The translations under genes were made by a program, and so were the position numbers. A stretch of DNA of 64,000 bases, from NCBI GenBank assembly GCA_020746875.1, contig JAGTJL010000020.1, positions 124,001-188,000 of the forward strand, written 5' to 3'. The DNA comes from Rhexocercosporidium sp. MPI-PUGE-AT-0058. Taxonomy: Eukaryota; Ascomycota; Leotiomycetes; Helotiales. The notes below the pieces were generated by a model. That model searched no databases. It was not told the DNA's origin and saw only the letters and a program-made list of their open reading frames with translations. How positions within the stretch are numbered: the stretch's first letter is position 1; every line of letters begins with the position of its first letter. Of this stretch, positions 44,641 to 56,267 are shown in pieces.

Positions 44641-44850
44641 TAGCTAAAGTTTGGTAAGGCTCGCTTAATTAGTAACTCGGTACAGGCTCTGGCACAGCCA
44701 ATTACAGGGGCCTTCAGGCTGCGCGACGAATCGCACTTAAGGGGATAAGCGACTCGGATCTGCCAGCTCTTGCGTCGATAATATCCCAAGCAACAACACT
44801 TTCCAACAACTTCACAGTACTCTAAGTTCTCCCTTCATAAAAATTTCAAG

Positions 44851-45222
44851 ATGCAGTTCTTTCATGCAGTTTCGTTCACGGTAACGATTGCTGCACTCGG
44901 TGCCGTAGCGGCTCCTGCATTTGACCCTCTCTCTACCCGAGCAAGTAAGAATGCAGAGACCTCGAAGACTTGCACTGTAACTAACATTAAAGGAGGGTCT
45001 ATCGCCGGAATCACGACAGCGGAGACTGTGCTTGACATGAAACGAGCAGTGACTCTGGACCGTGAGAAAAGGTCATATTTAGGCGAGGATGCCAAGGTTG
45101 CCAGAGGCACCTTGGGAGGACGCAAAAGTTGCCAAAAAGCGAGACCTGTCGGATCTTATGTTGGAGATGCGAACTATGTCTGGCTAGGCTTTGTCCTTGA
45201 CCACATTTTCCTCGTCGTATGA
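44851..45222 (+). CDS. Putative small secreted protein
   Basis: A 123-codon frame begins with a convincing signal peptide (MQFFHAVSFTVTIAALGAVA, then APAF) about 100 bp outside the outer transposon. The mature part is basic with three cysteines (KTCTV, KSCQK, and none paired further) and ends in a hydrophobic stretch (LGFVLDHIFLVV) that may be read-through into non-coding sequence after a lost splice or frameshift. No family recognised. It could be a genuine effector-like gene or a truncated one; the signal peptide is the only strong evidence. Confidence 0.45.
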   Translation: MQFFHAVSFTVTIAALGAVAAPAFDPLSTRASKNAETSKTCTVTNIKGGSIAGITTAETVLDMKRAVTLDREKRSYLGEDAKVARGTLGGRKSCQKARPVGSYVGDANYVWLGFVLDHIFLVV

Positions 45223-46141
45223 TGAGGTAAGATTTTATTCAAGGAATGACCTGCCGCTTTTAACAGTCACTTAGAAACAATGGCCCAGGATAGTCAATCC
45301 CCGGTATCATGCTCTGACAACGGAACTCGCCAAAGGTCAAGTCAGGGCAGCAGATTTCTTTGGAAATAGTTCTCAGTTTCATTGATGTCCTGTCTTTCGA
45401 AATATAAGTTGTGGTGAGGTCGGGCGTGGATACTCATTCGTTTTGCATCTCTGACTACACCATTTCTACACGATATACTGGGATTTACTCCATAGCTATA
45501 GACAGCGATTTGTATCGAGCTCACACTCCTTTGAACATTTTTCTCCTTAGCTCAATTCAATACATTTGCTTCTTGACCTATTTCTGGAGTGACCGTGGCC
45601 ATTTGTTCGTTCCTTCAGACGCAACAAAATCTCTTTGCCCAATTACTAGACCAAGGTGAAACCAGTCCAAAGACTTCTCACGATTGTGACGAGCCAATGA
45701 GTCAATTACATGAGCGTTGTGATGTGACCGCTCACGTCAACAATTGTGTGTACGGGATATGGATCGCACATAACAAGGTACATACGGAAGGAGAGTTCCG
45801 TATATATATATTTTATTTCCTCATGGGATTCAATCGATTGGGGTACATTATTTCGTCGACAATTCTCAAAGTTCCACAAGAGTGATCAAACCTGCCGAGG
45901 AAGAGTTGGGATCAACAGGCATTTATAGATTTCTTTTTAATTCGAATTGTGGAGAACATCCTCAAACAGATCCTTCATGGACAGAAGATCCTTGGTGTCA
46001 CTTTGCACGAACAATATTCGGGAGGTAGGAAGCAGTTATCTATGACTTGGAGGAGCCAGAACGAAGGTTTCAATCTATCTGCAGTTCCTATGTAAACCTT
46101 TGCATAATTAATGGATGGGTATGAGATTCTGACCATCTAAT
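45223..46141. other. Intergenic, no gene seen
   Basis: Short open frames on both strands lack motifs. Nothing is supported. Confidence 0.35.
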
Positions 46142-47347
46142 TAGGGGTTGTGTTTCTCATTGGTTGGCTTTGTAGCCCAATCATCTTCATCATCATCCAA
46201 GCTCGAATAGGATCCACTTAAGATGTAAGTCAGTGAATTGTACAAAAGAATGATAAAACAGCCTGCTTATGCTCGTCAGGCATTACTCACTCGTCATCGC
46301 TAATTTCTCTGATCCCCTCATCTTTTGAAGCGTTCAAGTTGTCGGCAGAGACAGCCAATAGAAGTAATACGAAGCGAGTCCTCATCCTTTCCAATAACAG
46401 CCGCGTGTCTTTGTCTTCAGGGAGAATGCCAACCAAAACATCAAAATCGTAAAGATTCTCAACGTCTGTGATCATTCCTACTGCTTTGGAGCCTATTATT
46501 GGAGGGGCTGACTTAGAACGTGACCGTTTTCGGGACCGACTGAGAAGTTCATCACGGATTGAACTATTGTCCTGTCGATGAGACTATTGAATCAGCGAGT
46601 GTTCCAGAATTGTGGAACATTCATTTTACCTTTTCTTCGGGATCTTTTCGCCAAAAGATCTCACTTGCTGCCGGGAAGCTGGTGGGGTTAACCAGGCGGC
46701 TTGGAGGCCGTTATCGTCCGTTGGAAGGGATGAAGCCAGGGCGCTACCTATCGATTCCCCTCTCAATGTTTGCGTGTTGTTGAGCAAAGAGTTATATGGT
46801 TGAAAATCTAAATCTTGGTTGGTCGAGTGAGACGTGGGTTCCACCTTTGTATGCATATTGTCGCTCTCAGACATACGCATTGCCGTCGGAAATGTGTCTA
46901 CAGGTAGAGATGCTGCATACATGTTCTGGTGTGGGGGTTGGGGGATCTGATTTCGAGAAGTTGAAGCTGCTTGACTGAAGGTGGAATAGTTTCTTGATTC
47001 ATTCTGAGATTGCTCTAAGGCCTTCGGAGGGACATTAGGAGGTTGAATCTGGGTTTGAGGAAGAGACTACTCGTAAAGTCTCCGCGAGCACTAGGGACTT
47101 CAGCCCATATCATGTTTGTAGAAGAGTTATGTGATGTCCAGACTTGTTCCGACGGTAGCTTGGACTGAGAAGCATCCGCGATATCTAGTGTCTGGTTTTT
47201 CGGCGCCGCTCGATGTCGCTTCCCAGAGTGTGAGCATCAGCATACGAGCTCACTGAATGGGTAATTCTTCTGGGTATTACTGTAACGCCGTTGCGACTCC
47301 CTGTTCTGCTGTCGCCTTCTCTCATCAGGCATACTAGTGTTCAGCAT
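46142..47347 (-). pseudogene. bZIP-like nuclear protein, disabled
   Basis: From ATG 47347 the minus strand reads MLNTSMPDERRRQQNRESQ then RRYSNTQKN, very like the basic region of fungal bZIP factors (RRxQNRExQRRxR). The last invariant Arg is Ser here. A TGA at 47237-47239 follows; the frame then continues coherently (AAPKNQTLDIADASQSKL, EQVWTSHNSSTNMIWAEV). Further on, in changed frames, are a Ser/Gln-rich stretch (46626-46922), KRSRSKSAPPIIGSKAV, VENLYDFDVLVGILPEDKDT with a Leu-rich helix, and an acidic tail. The tail is reached through an intron starting GTGAGT (about 46291), ending DDDEDDWATKP...KHNP at 46142. Stops and frame changes between coherent blocks indicate a pseudogene; an unusual multi-intron gene is less likely. 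Confidence 0.5.
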
Positions 47348-48468
47348 CTTGGCGGGTCACTTGGAGCTGGTGGCTTTAACACCTGCAATGAGGGACGTCG
47401 GACTACAGAAATAGAAATTGCGGTCCGGGAGCTTCCGTACTCAGGCGGGGAGCTGCCAAGTTGAATGAAATATTAAGCTTTGTCTCCCTTTTACCACAGT
47501 GTGGAGCGGAACGTACCTCCTGCCAGTTCTGGCCAAGGAAAACGCACGAGAGCGGCGGAGAAAAATGGGGACATATTCTTCAACACTTCACTTACGCGCT
47601 GTGACAAACATCGTTGGTAGATGGCCGATGTCTATTGGGGCATGCACGGGTGGCGCGATTGCAAGTGTCAGTGGAGAAGAGCCTAACCCTGGCCCCTATC
47701 TACTTGTATGACCCCAAGCCTCGGCGAAGCCGTTCGTCCCTAGGGAAAGGGCTGGAAATGGCGACCAGGGACGTAGAAGCTCAGGCATACCATTGGATAC
47801 CAAGGCATGCAAGTCCTTACAGGTGCCTCCGATAGGTAAGTCGCACGGGGAGCGAAGCTTCACCGGCAGGCTTACGGTACCATACCTTTGGTACCTGCCT
47901 ACCTGAACGAGGCAGGTACTCTTCTTCTAGGTTTTGCTCGAGACTATAGACCCTCCAGGTTGTTGGATATCATCCAAGCTCCCAACAAGGTCAATAACCT
48001 TTTGTGGAAAAGACCGAGCTTGAGCTCCATATAACTATTTCCTGCATGCGAGTTGAGGGTGCAGTAGCGTAGTTGGTTCTGGTACCGTACGGGCCGCGGC
48101 CAGACTCGCTGCCCCTGTTGTTCTATCTCTATTGTCCTGACTATTGACGTCTTGCGTCCCTCCGTTCAGAGAAACCTAGGCCCCGCGCGGAATGGAAAAT
48201 AGAAACAAACGGGCGGTCAATGCTGAATTAAGGTACCTCTGGCACCCGTTCTTGAAGCGTTTTCTTCCACTTCCAATCAATTTCCCGGCTTCCACTCATC
48301 GCTCTGGGCAAACAATCAGCTCTGTATCTCCATCGATCATTGACAAGACAAGCTTTGCATCACCTTGATCGAGCACCTGCTGCCAATATTCCAAGACGTG
48401 CTTGCATACTTCACTACTGGTTACCAAGATTAGGCACACGACCATATCATCAAAACCCTTCGTTCGAA
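47348..48468. other. Intergenic upstream of the ABC transporter
   Basis: No gene seen. It contains a perfect 10-bp hairpin (GTACCTGCCT at 47891-47900 pairing with AGGCAGGTAC at 47910-47919) next to other GGTACC words. The 150 bases before ATG 48469 are open in frame with it, so an upstream start at 48340 or an extra 5' exon is possible. Confidence 0.4.
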
Positions 48469-51400
48469 ATGCCCTTCGAAACCGAACATGCCGTCAATAC
48501 TGCTTCTACGATCGTGTCCGCAACATTCCTTCTACTTCTGCCTTTCAGGCTATGGAAGCTTCGTGGTTCTAGTGTTAGAAGTAGCGCAAACTGGCTAGGA
48601 TTTTCTAAAGCGGTTGGTGTTCACCTCCCCGTTCCCCTCCACTGTTCTGAGCAAGGTGGTCTTAGGTTCTTGGAACATTGCTCTCCGTTATCCTCTTGTC
48701 GTTTTGGGCAAAAGTTACAGACCTCGAGCCTCAGCAGAAGATCAACTTTCCAATCTCACTGTTTGCGTCTCAACTTGCTTCGCTAAGCGTTGGCTTCCTT
48801 CTACTTCTGGAGCAACAGCGGTCTCTCAAATCTTCAGATCTTGGTTCGCTATACCTTATCATATCTATCCTGTGCGATATTGTCTACATTACCATGCCAT
48901 TGGAGGCTGCTAGACAGCCGAGTACTTCTTACCCCGTCGTCGTCCGCTGTTCTATGCACTTGGCCATTTTGGTACTTGAGATTCGTACCACGCGTCCAGC
49001 CTTTAACGCAGTCAGCAAGGACCACTCTCGAGAAGAAGTCCAGGGCATTCTAAGTCGGCTACTATTTACCTGGATCAATCCAATACTTTTCCGCGGATAC
49101 AGTAATGTGCTTGTTAACAATGACTTGCCAGCTCTTAGCGGAAATATCAAGCCAGAGTTCACAAGAAATTCAATGCTTCGGGCATGGTCTTGGCGAGGTT
49201 AGTCAATATTGGCGGAAGTTGTTTTGTCCTTCTAACATGACTAGCCAAGCCCGAAACCAAGAAAACGTTGCCTTTGGCTTTGCTCAAATGTGTGAAGCGT
49301 CAATTCCTCGCCGCTGTTGTGCCTCGAGTATTTTTGACGATCTTTCGCTACTCTCAGCCTATCCTCATCCAACAGTCCATCAGATACGTCGTGGCGTACC
49401 CCACAAGGTCGGAAACTAACAACGGTTATTGGCTTTTGGCATCCGCCGTGGGTATCTATGTCGGCCTCGCTGTAAGATCCAGCCCTGTTCTCACGAAACT
49501 AACGCTAATGATTACTTTCAGCTTTCAACCTCTGTATATGAGAATTGCATAAACAAGCTAGAGCTCGTGACCAAGAGTGCTCTGGTCGGACTTATTCATC
49601 ATCATACCATGAGTCTTCCCAGTGTATCTTATGACGACGGGGAAGCGACTACGCTCATGAGTACTGATGCAGACAGTCTCGTCGAAATTGGCAGTATAGT
49701 TCACGAGATATGGGCGCAGGCCATTGAGGTATTCATTGGTATAACACTTTTAGCACGTGAAGTTGGCTGGATCTGGCCTCTCCCGCTTGTATTAATTTAC
49801 TGTAGGTTTTTCCTTAGATATGTCTATCTTATTACTGAAATTCCATAGTATGTTCACAGATGAGTCGATTTGTTGCAAAGCATTTACGGCCCCGCCAAAA
49901 GGCGTGGAATAGCGCAACACAGAGTCGTATAGCTGCCACTGCTTCTATGCTCAGCTCAATGAAGGTAGTCAAACTACTTGGTTTCCAATACAGCCTTACT
50001 CATCATATTGGAGAGCTTCGAAGCCAGGAGCTTTGGGCCGCCTCGAAATTGAGATGGATCATGGTCTACTACAATGCATCTGGTATGTTGCTAAGTTCAT
50101 GAGTGCGATTTTAGTTGTTGGTTAACCTCCCATAGCAAATGCACTCGGGATCTTCTCTCCAGCTATTACACTGGTCATATTTGCTATGTTATCAGCAGCT
50201 CGCGGTCGCAATCTGGATACAGAAACTGCTTTCACCACCATGGCCATTTTGAGTATGGTAACGCACCCCGCAAACATGGTCATGACCATCGTACCACGCG
50301 CAGTAGCAGCCTTCTCTGGATTTGAAAGGATCCAGAAATTTCTACTCCGACCATCCTTAAAAGCCAATCGTGGGACCTTGCCAAAATCAACTACTACTAA
50401 GTTGTCATGGGACCCAACATCGGGTCACTTAACAAAACCTAGCCCCGCAATTCATGTACATCAACTACAAATTGGCTATCAAGGGCTGGTCTTAGACAGC
50501 ATAGACATTGAAATAACCTGTGGATCGTTGACCATGATTTCGGGTACTACTGGGAGCGGCAAATCGGCTTTGTTGCGCGCTATTCTTGGAGAAGTTGTCC
50601 CGGTCCGCGGGACAATCAGCATATCAACACGACAAATAGCGTACTGCTCTCAAAAGCCATGGCTACCCAGTGGCACTATCAAGCAGATTATTTACGGCCC
50701 TACTGGTGTCTACGATACTGTGAGTCAAGATGCCGAAGCTTGGTATGATGAGGTGACAAATGCCTGCTGTCTTACTCGGGACTTCGATTCCCTCCCCGAC
50801 GCAGATCAAACTCAGATTGGCAGCAGGGGTCTTAATCTGTCTGGAGGACAGAGACAGCGGGTGGTAGGTGATTGGAACCACAGTATATAATCTGAGCTGA
50901 TAATTGCAGGCACTCGCACGTGCATTGTTTGCACGATGCGATATACTGTTGCTGGATGACACTTTCAGTGGATTAGATGGTGAAACCGAGCAAGCCGTCT
51001 TCAATAATATTTTCGGGCCCACCGGTTTACTGCGGCAATTGAATACTACTGTGGTTCTCGTTTCAAATTCTTGTAAGTTTACTTTGCTTACTTTTTTGAC
51101 TTCCTACTTACTTGTGAGTAGCTCAGTACTTCGAAGCTGCGGACCATGTTGTGGTTTTGGGCGACGACAGAATCATAGATCAAGGAAGCTGGCAGAGCAT
51201 TAAGACCAAAGCCCTATCGATAGGAAAGTTCACTCCCAGCTATCACTTGAAAGACAGCGCTGTTCTGTTAGAAAATTTTGATGAGCTCGATGCCCAGTTT
51301 CGAAAAAAAGATGAGGCCGAAATAGATCTTTCGAGGCAGACTGGAGACTCTACCCTTTACAGTAGTTCATACTTCCCAGATATTTGAATACGACTAATAA

Positions 51401-53545
51401 TTCTATAGGTTACTACTTTGCCTTTGTTGGCTTTAGCAATCTTTTCATCCTCGCCACCACCACTCTTTCTTATTCATTTTTCATTACTATACCTCAGTAT
51501 TGGCTCCAGTTGTGGACGGAATCCAATGGAAGTGGCACTGCATTCTATATTATTGGCTTCCTTTTCTTATCGAGCATGTCATGGCTATCAACAAGCGCGC
51601 AAATGTGGTACGTTATCCGTTGACACTCTAGCTCCCCATATCATTGACCCTACGATAGGACCGTTCTGATCCGAATTGCTCCACAATCTGGATCACGTAT
51701 TCACCAATGTCTTCTACACATCATCACAAGGTCAGTGTTGATCACTTATTTCTGTTGCCGATGTAGTCTAAAGAATGCTAATTATTACTAGCGCGCCCTT
51801 GTCTTACTTCTCCGAGACAGAGAACGGGGCAATCTTGAACAGGCAAGGGCTATACCTGAAAATAGTATCAGTGCTAATTCTTCTCAGATTCAGTCAAGAC
51901 ATCCAGCTTATTGACAAGAAGATGCCTCCGGCAGTCCAAACTGTACTAACCCGTGGGTGGTTCAATTCCAAATTAAACCTAGAGATATCTGACGCGTGCA
52001 GAGATTGGCAAGCTCCTTATGCAGGTCATACTTCTGTTCAATGCCCAAAAGTTGCTTGCGATCACCTTGCCGGGTAGTATGACTTTGGTGTATATCGTTC
52101 AAAAAGTTTACCTGCGGACTTCAAGGCAACTCAGGTTTTTGGAGCTAGAATCCCAGGCAGATGTATTCTCAAGTTTTCTAGAATCTGTAAGTTACTACCC
52201 TTGGTTTTCTTTTACGTCACTGATGTCATTTTGCTAGCTCGAAGGGCTCGATACAATACGTGCCTTCGGCTGGTCGAAAGCAATTGTACAACACAATACA
52301 CAATGTGTAGACAATTCCCAACGCCCAGAATTCCTTCTGCTTTGTCTTCAAAGGTGGCTTAATCTAGTCCTTGATCTTCTGGCTGCCGCTATTGCAATAA
52401 GTGTTATTGCATTGGCCGTAACTTTCCGGGGGCAGGTTAGCGGTGCACAGGTCGGGATTGCACTCAACATTATGCTCGTGGCGAATACGACACTACTTAA
52501 ACTTGTAGAAAGCTGGACTACTCTGGAAATATCTCTTGGTGCTATTGCTCGCCTCAAATCGCTCGAGAAGATGACTCCGATTGAGGGTGGAACTGCCGCG
52601 ACTCTGGATCCCCCAATCACCTGGCCCTCCAGAGGACATGTCAAATTCAGGAATGTTACTGCCTCTTACCAGTATGTAACCTTTCAAACTCATCGGCCTT
52701 TTAACTAACCAGCGTGGCAACCAGATCTAGTTCTGTAGCTTTACGGAATGTGAGTCTGGATATTCCTGCAGGTCAGAGACTTGTCGTCTGCGGGCGTACA
52801 GGAAGGTAAGTCCATTCATACAATTGACTTTGATCCGAAGGCTCACTGTTTACGCAGTGGCAAAAGTACACTACTTGCAACGCTTTTTCGACTTCTCGAG
52901 TTACAATCGGGAACGATAGAGATAGATGGTATTGACATCAAGGATGTCAGGTTGGATCTGCTACGACAACGGTGTTTCATCGCGGTGACTCAAGAACCTC
53001 TCGTTTTGTCCAGCGATACCTTGCGCTTCAATCTTGACCCAGAGTCTTTTGCATCTGATGAAAATATCATTGATGCGTTAACAAAAGCGGGGTTGTGGTC
53101 ACATTTCTCCAGGAGCAATACCGATTCTGACGAAGCAGCGACGGTCATCAGAATATCAGCGATCGGCGAGCACCAAATACTGGATCAGAAGATCTCGCAA
53201 TTCAAGGAGCTATCTGTCGGACAGTGTCAACTCTTTGCGCTTTCTCGAGCACTTGTCAAAGCCAGCTCCTTGAGAATCTCTGGGGTGAAGCCCGTAGTTG
53301 TCTTGGACGAAGTCACATCCTCGCTTGATACCGAGACGGAATCCACTATTTACCGTATCATCAACGATGAGTTCACCCGACAAGGTCATACTGTCATTAT
53401 TGTTGCTCATCGACTCAGTGTCTTGACAAGGCACATGAAGATCGGAAGGGATAATCTGGTGTGGATGGCGGACGGTGCGCTGCAACCTGGTGAACATGGC
53501 AGGTCCCCGACCGACGTTCTTGGAAGACTGGGGGAGAGGATTTAA
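48469..53545 (+). CDS. ABC-C (MRP-type) full-length transporter
   Basis: Fifteen short introns can be placed, each restoring the frame, giving about 1420 residues, standard for fungal ABC-C proteins. An N-terminal TMD0 (STIVSATFLLLLPFRLWKL ...) leads to SRLLFTWINPILFRGY, the linker before membrane domain 1. NBD1 has Walker A GTTGSGKSALL, signature LNLSGGQRQRV split by an intron, and Walker B DILLLDDTFSGLD (Asp in place of catalytic Glu, as usual in ABC-C NBD1). Membrane domain 2 contains SYYFAFVGFSNLF and FSQDIQLIDKKMPPAVQT. NBD2 has Walker A GRTGSGKSTLL formed across an intron, signature LSVGQCQLF, Walker B PVVVLDEVTSSLD with catalytic Glu, and H-loop IIVAHR. One intron (in LNR-FSQD, about 51843-51889) appears to use GC-AG. 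Such pumps export conjugates, toxins or metabolites. No specific substrate is evident, and adjacent metabolic genes are broken. Confidence 0.88.
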
Positions 53546-54115
53546 TAACGTTCCACCAAGCCTCTAGCAAGTAATTAGTGGTTTATAAAACGCTTTCATT
53601 TTATAGGCAGCAGATTTTAAGAGCCCTGGTTTGCTGTCACAGTCTGAAATTCCAGGCTCGATTGAGTTTTAGTTAAAGTTTTATCCTCAAGACGATTTCT
53701 CATAAACGTTTGACTGGCGAAGATGAACTCATTGCCTATCTGTGGGCTGAAAAAAAAACCCCGATACCAAGCTTCCTGACCAGAGTGCACTTACCTATAT
53801 CCAAGGTGACTTCCTAGGCCAGGTAGCCTTTCGCCAGCGCCTCGCTGCGGCGCTATCCTCACATATGCCAGAAACGGCGGGTTCTAGTGCTTTTCGCTAA
53901 GGCAGCGAGGCACTAGGTTGTTTCCACTCGATATAGGTTGCTTGATTGACGTTGGTAGCCTGGTGGCAAGCTACATTCCCTTGATTGCCCACATGCAGCC
54001 GCCTTCAGGCACACAGCGCTGGAGCGAGGGCGCTGAAGATAGTCGCTACCGGACTTGCGGGCCACGAGCGGGTTCGAAACGAATAGGCAGGTGCTGGAGT
54101 TCCGCTTAAGTTAAT
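53546..54115. other. Intergenic, inverted repeat present
   Basis: No gene. GCGCCTCGCTGC near 53838 and GCAGCGAGGCAC near 53902 form about 11-bp hairpin arms some 50 bases apart, possibly a small transposon trace. Confidence 0.4.
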
Positions 54116-55981
54116 TCAAGAAGCAAAACTTGACTCCACCAACAGAACCGTAGCCACGTAGTTACGCAGGAAGACCACCAACATGGAGCGGAACGCAAGT
54201 TGGTCAGACTCGCGCAGATGTGAGTAGATCTCCTCCGAAGACCAGAACAGGAACAGACTGGTTGCAACAAATGCCTCGATGCCTTTACACCTCACAATAG
54301 CCTCTCCCAAATCCATCATCAGGCGGCTTAGAGACATGAAAATCTTCTGTTGGCCCACCACGCGCTCCAACGTCATGTTTTCCTCACTTCCATCGCCCTG
54401 AGCGAGATTCTTCGCCAGTGCCGCGATCGCATCACACATCACTCTCAAAATCTTCGGCTCAACTAGGTCATGTGCCGAAAAAGAACCAGAACGGAGCTCA
54501 GATGTCCATGGCTGTAAGCGGGAAATGATAGCATCCTTCTTCATTTCGCCAATAATCTTGCGACCTGGTCTTCGAATTTCTTCGCGGCCGTCGTTGTACA
54601 AGATCATTTGTAAGTTGCAATGTTTATCGTAGTCCATGACGGCAGCTAGTCGATCTGTGAGGTTATCTGGGTTGCTGAAGTCCGTCTCAGATAGAAGAAG
54701 ATTTTCGTTGAACTTGTGTATCATAGGGCTCGGTGCACCCATAACAGTATCGCGCCATTTCGCCAGTCTATCACCTTCAAGAGCCAGACGCTCAATGTCC
54801 ACAATTTGACTGGGATGGGATGGTCGAAAAAGCTCTTGAAGCTTGTCTTCAATGCGCTGGGATTCGTTTGAGAGCACATCCAGAAACTCGGCGTTGGAAT
54901 TTTCGTCTTGGTAACCGACAAGAAGCTCAATGAGGGACTTCTTCCTGCCAGATATAGGCGAGAGCTCTGATATATGGCCTGGATGCCTGCTAGACAGGTG
55001 AAAAGCTGTGATGATGCAGCTTCGTGGATCACCTTCCTCGGTGCGGTATCGATGGTGGACAAGTGCACAGCTGGAAATAGAGCTGGCAATGGCTGATCAG
55101 GATGCTTGGCTTCGATCACACGAGACACACCTTTGGTGTTTCTTTGGAAATCGAAAAGCCCCTCAAGAGCATCCTGGCTCACAAAAAGACTGTCCCGCTC
55201 GGAGGACCAAGGCTGTCCTTCCTCGTCTAATTGAACGGCACGATTTCCCTTATGAGTCCAAGGCAGAAATGTGACGTTTTGGCCACACGGACCCTTCACT
55301 TGACCTCGCCGCCAATTCAACAAGACTTTGTACTCCTCTTTGAAAGGAGTGTTGTCAACATGAAGCATGTTGTCTTGAGCGGCGATTGAAATTGGATTAG
55401 TATTCTTCCCTCTGAACTCAACGATACGGATAGCGCCTCCCATAAGGTAAGATAAGTGCGATGAGAACTGGATGACTGAAAGCTTCAATGTAGTTTTCAC
55501 CTAGGAAGAAATCGTGCTCTAAGGCAAGGTTGACATAGGAGTGCATAAATGCATTGTTACCGGAACGAGACTGGACCTTGTCGTATTGCGTGACGAGCTT
55601 CTCAAAGACCACGGGATCGATCAGACCGCCAAATAGTGCGCAGCCCTCGGATTCAACTTTATCAAGTGCTTCCAGAAACTTGGCCTCCGTGTTCTCGTGC
55701 ACCCATCCCTGGCGGAGGACGCGGAGCAACTTGACACGGAAATCAATTTGCTCCGCGGTGGAAATACGCTGGCGGTGCTGGACGGTATTGAGTCGGAGCC
55801 TAGGTACTGCACCCTGCCAATTTGTTCGCTCGCGGAGCAGAGAAGCATGCAGTTTGATGGGGATATTTAGGATAGGCCGCTGATGGCGCCCCTCTGTCTG
55901 CTCTCCAAGTAGAGAGGTTGTCAAGGTGTTGGGAAAATCAAGAGCTGGTCTGATGATTTGTACCTCAGTCAGACTACCCAT
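54116..55981 (-). pseudogene. Probable Fe/2-oxoglutarate oxygenase-like protein with two frameshifts
   Basis: The sequence is coherent over about 620 codons from ATG 55981 (MGSLTEVQIIRPALDFP) to the stop at 54116, but needs two frame changes. The first is near 55445, between IEAFSHPVLIALI and YLMGGAIRIVEFRG, explained by loss of two bases in a TCTC run. The second is near 54945, between SSRLYLAGR and KKSLIELLVGY, explained by loss of one A. The centre contains HVDNTPF ... VLLNWRRGQVKGPCGQNVTF then LPWTHKGNR. The spacing of His-x-Asp and a later His in a THKG context is typical of phytanoyl-dioxygenase-like iron sites, so an oxygenase is my best guess, with modest certainty. The C-terminal 250 residues are helical with no known domain. 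Either it is a pseudogene or the sequence has two indel errors; broken neighbours favour the first. Confidence 0.55.
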
Positions 55982-56267
55982 AGTGAAAGCTCTCCAGTTG
56001 TTGTGTGTAAATGTGATATATTGGTGAGATGAATGCAGAGAAAAGAGTAAAAGTCGAATTGTTGTTGACCCTAATTGCCGTCCAGTAAACCGAGCTTTAT
56101 TATGAAAACAATACACCGTGCTGTCAGCTAATGCTGCTCTCAATGTATCTACATGCAGGCGATTTTTTTTTTTCTAAGTACAAATAATAGAAAATTAGTT
56201 CAACTCTACTCACCATATCCCATGGGGCAGATGTGAAGTGCTTTGATTGATTTCCAATCCTTGAAAC

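Larger units (their letters stand above)
30602..44745 (+). mobile_element. Outer DNA transposon, piggyBac-like, host of the nest
   Basis: The ends share an inverted repeat. TATCCCCTTAAGTGCGA at 30600-30616 reappears in reverse complement at 44731-44747, followed inward by partly conserved subterminal words (GGCTGTGCC, GCCTGAAGG). Removing the Copia insertion leaves about 2.3 kb. Plus-strand translation either side of the Copia shows a DDE_Tnp_1_7 transposase: IVKATNAYK near 31240 on the left; LPKRKYHVYFDNLFINNALF then LGFGATNT near 43665-43765; and a C-terminal zinc-finger-like tail (FKVPAHRHEFIK...CCK-like, later YGCKQCQLHFC) near 44350-44560. Many stops are present. piggyBac inserts at TTAA, and a TTAA does lie inside the shared repeat, but the symmetry extends beyond it to TA, so the exact target duplication is unresolved. 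Confidence 0.75.

Noticed and set aside
47891..47919. Hairpin as a rho-independent terminator
   Set aside because: Eukaryotic sequence and no gene end beside it.
54060..54090. GGTTCGAAAC word as a tRNA T-arm
   Set aside because: No acceptor, D-arm or anticodon arm at the required spacing.
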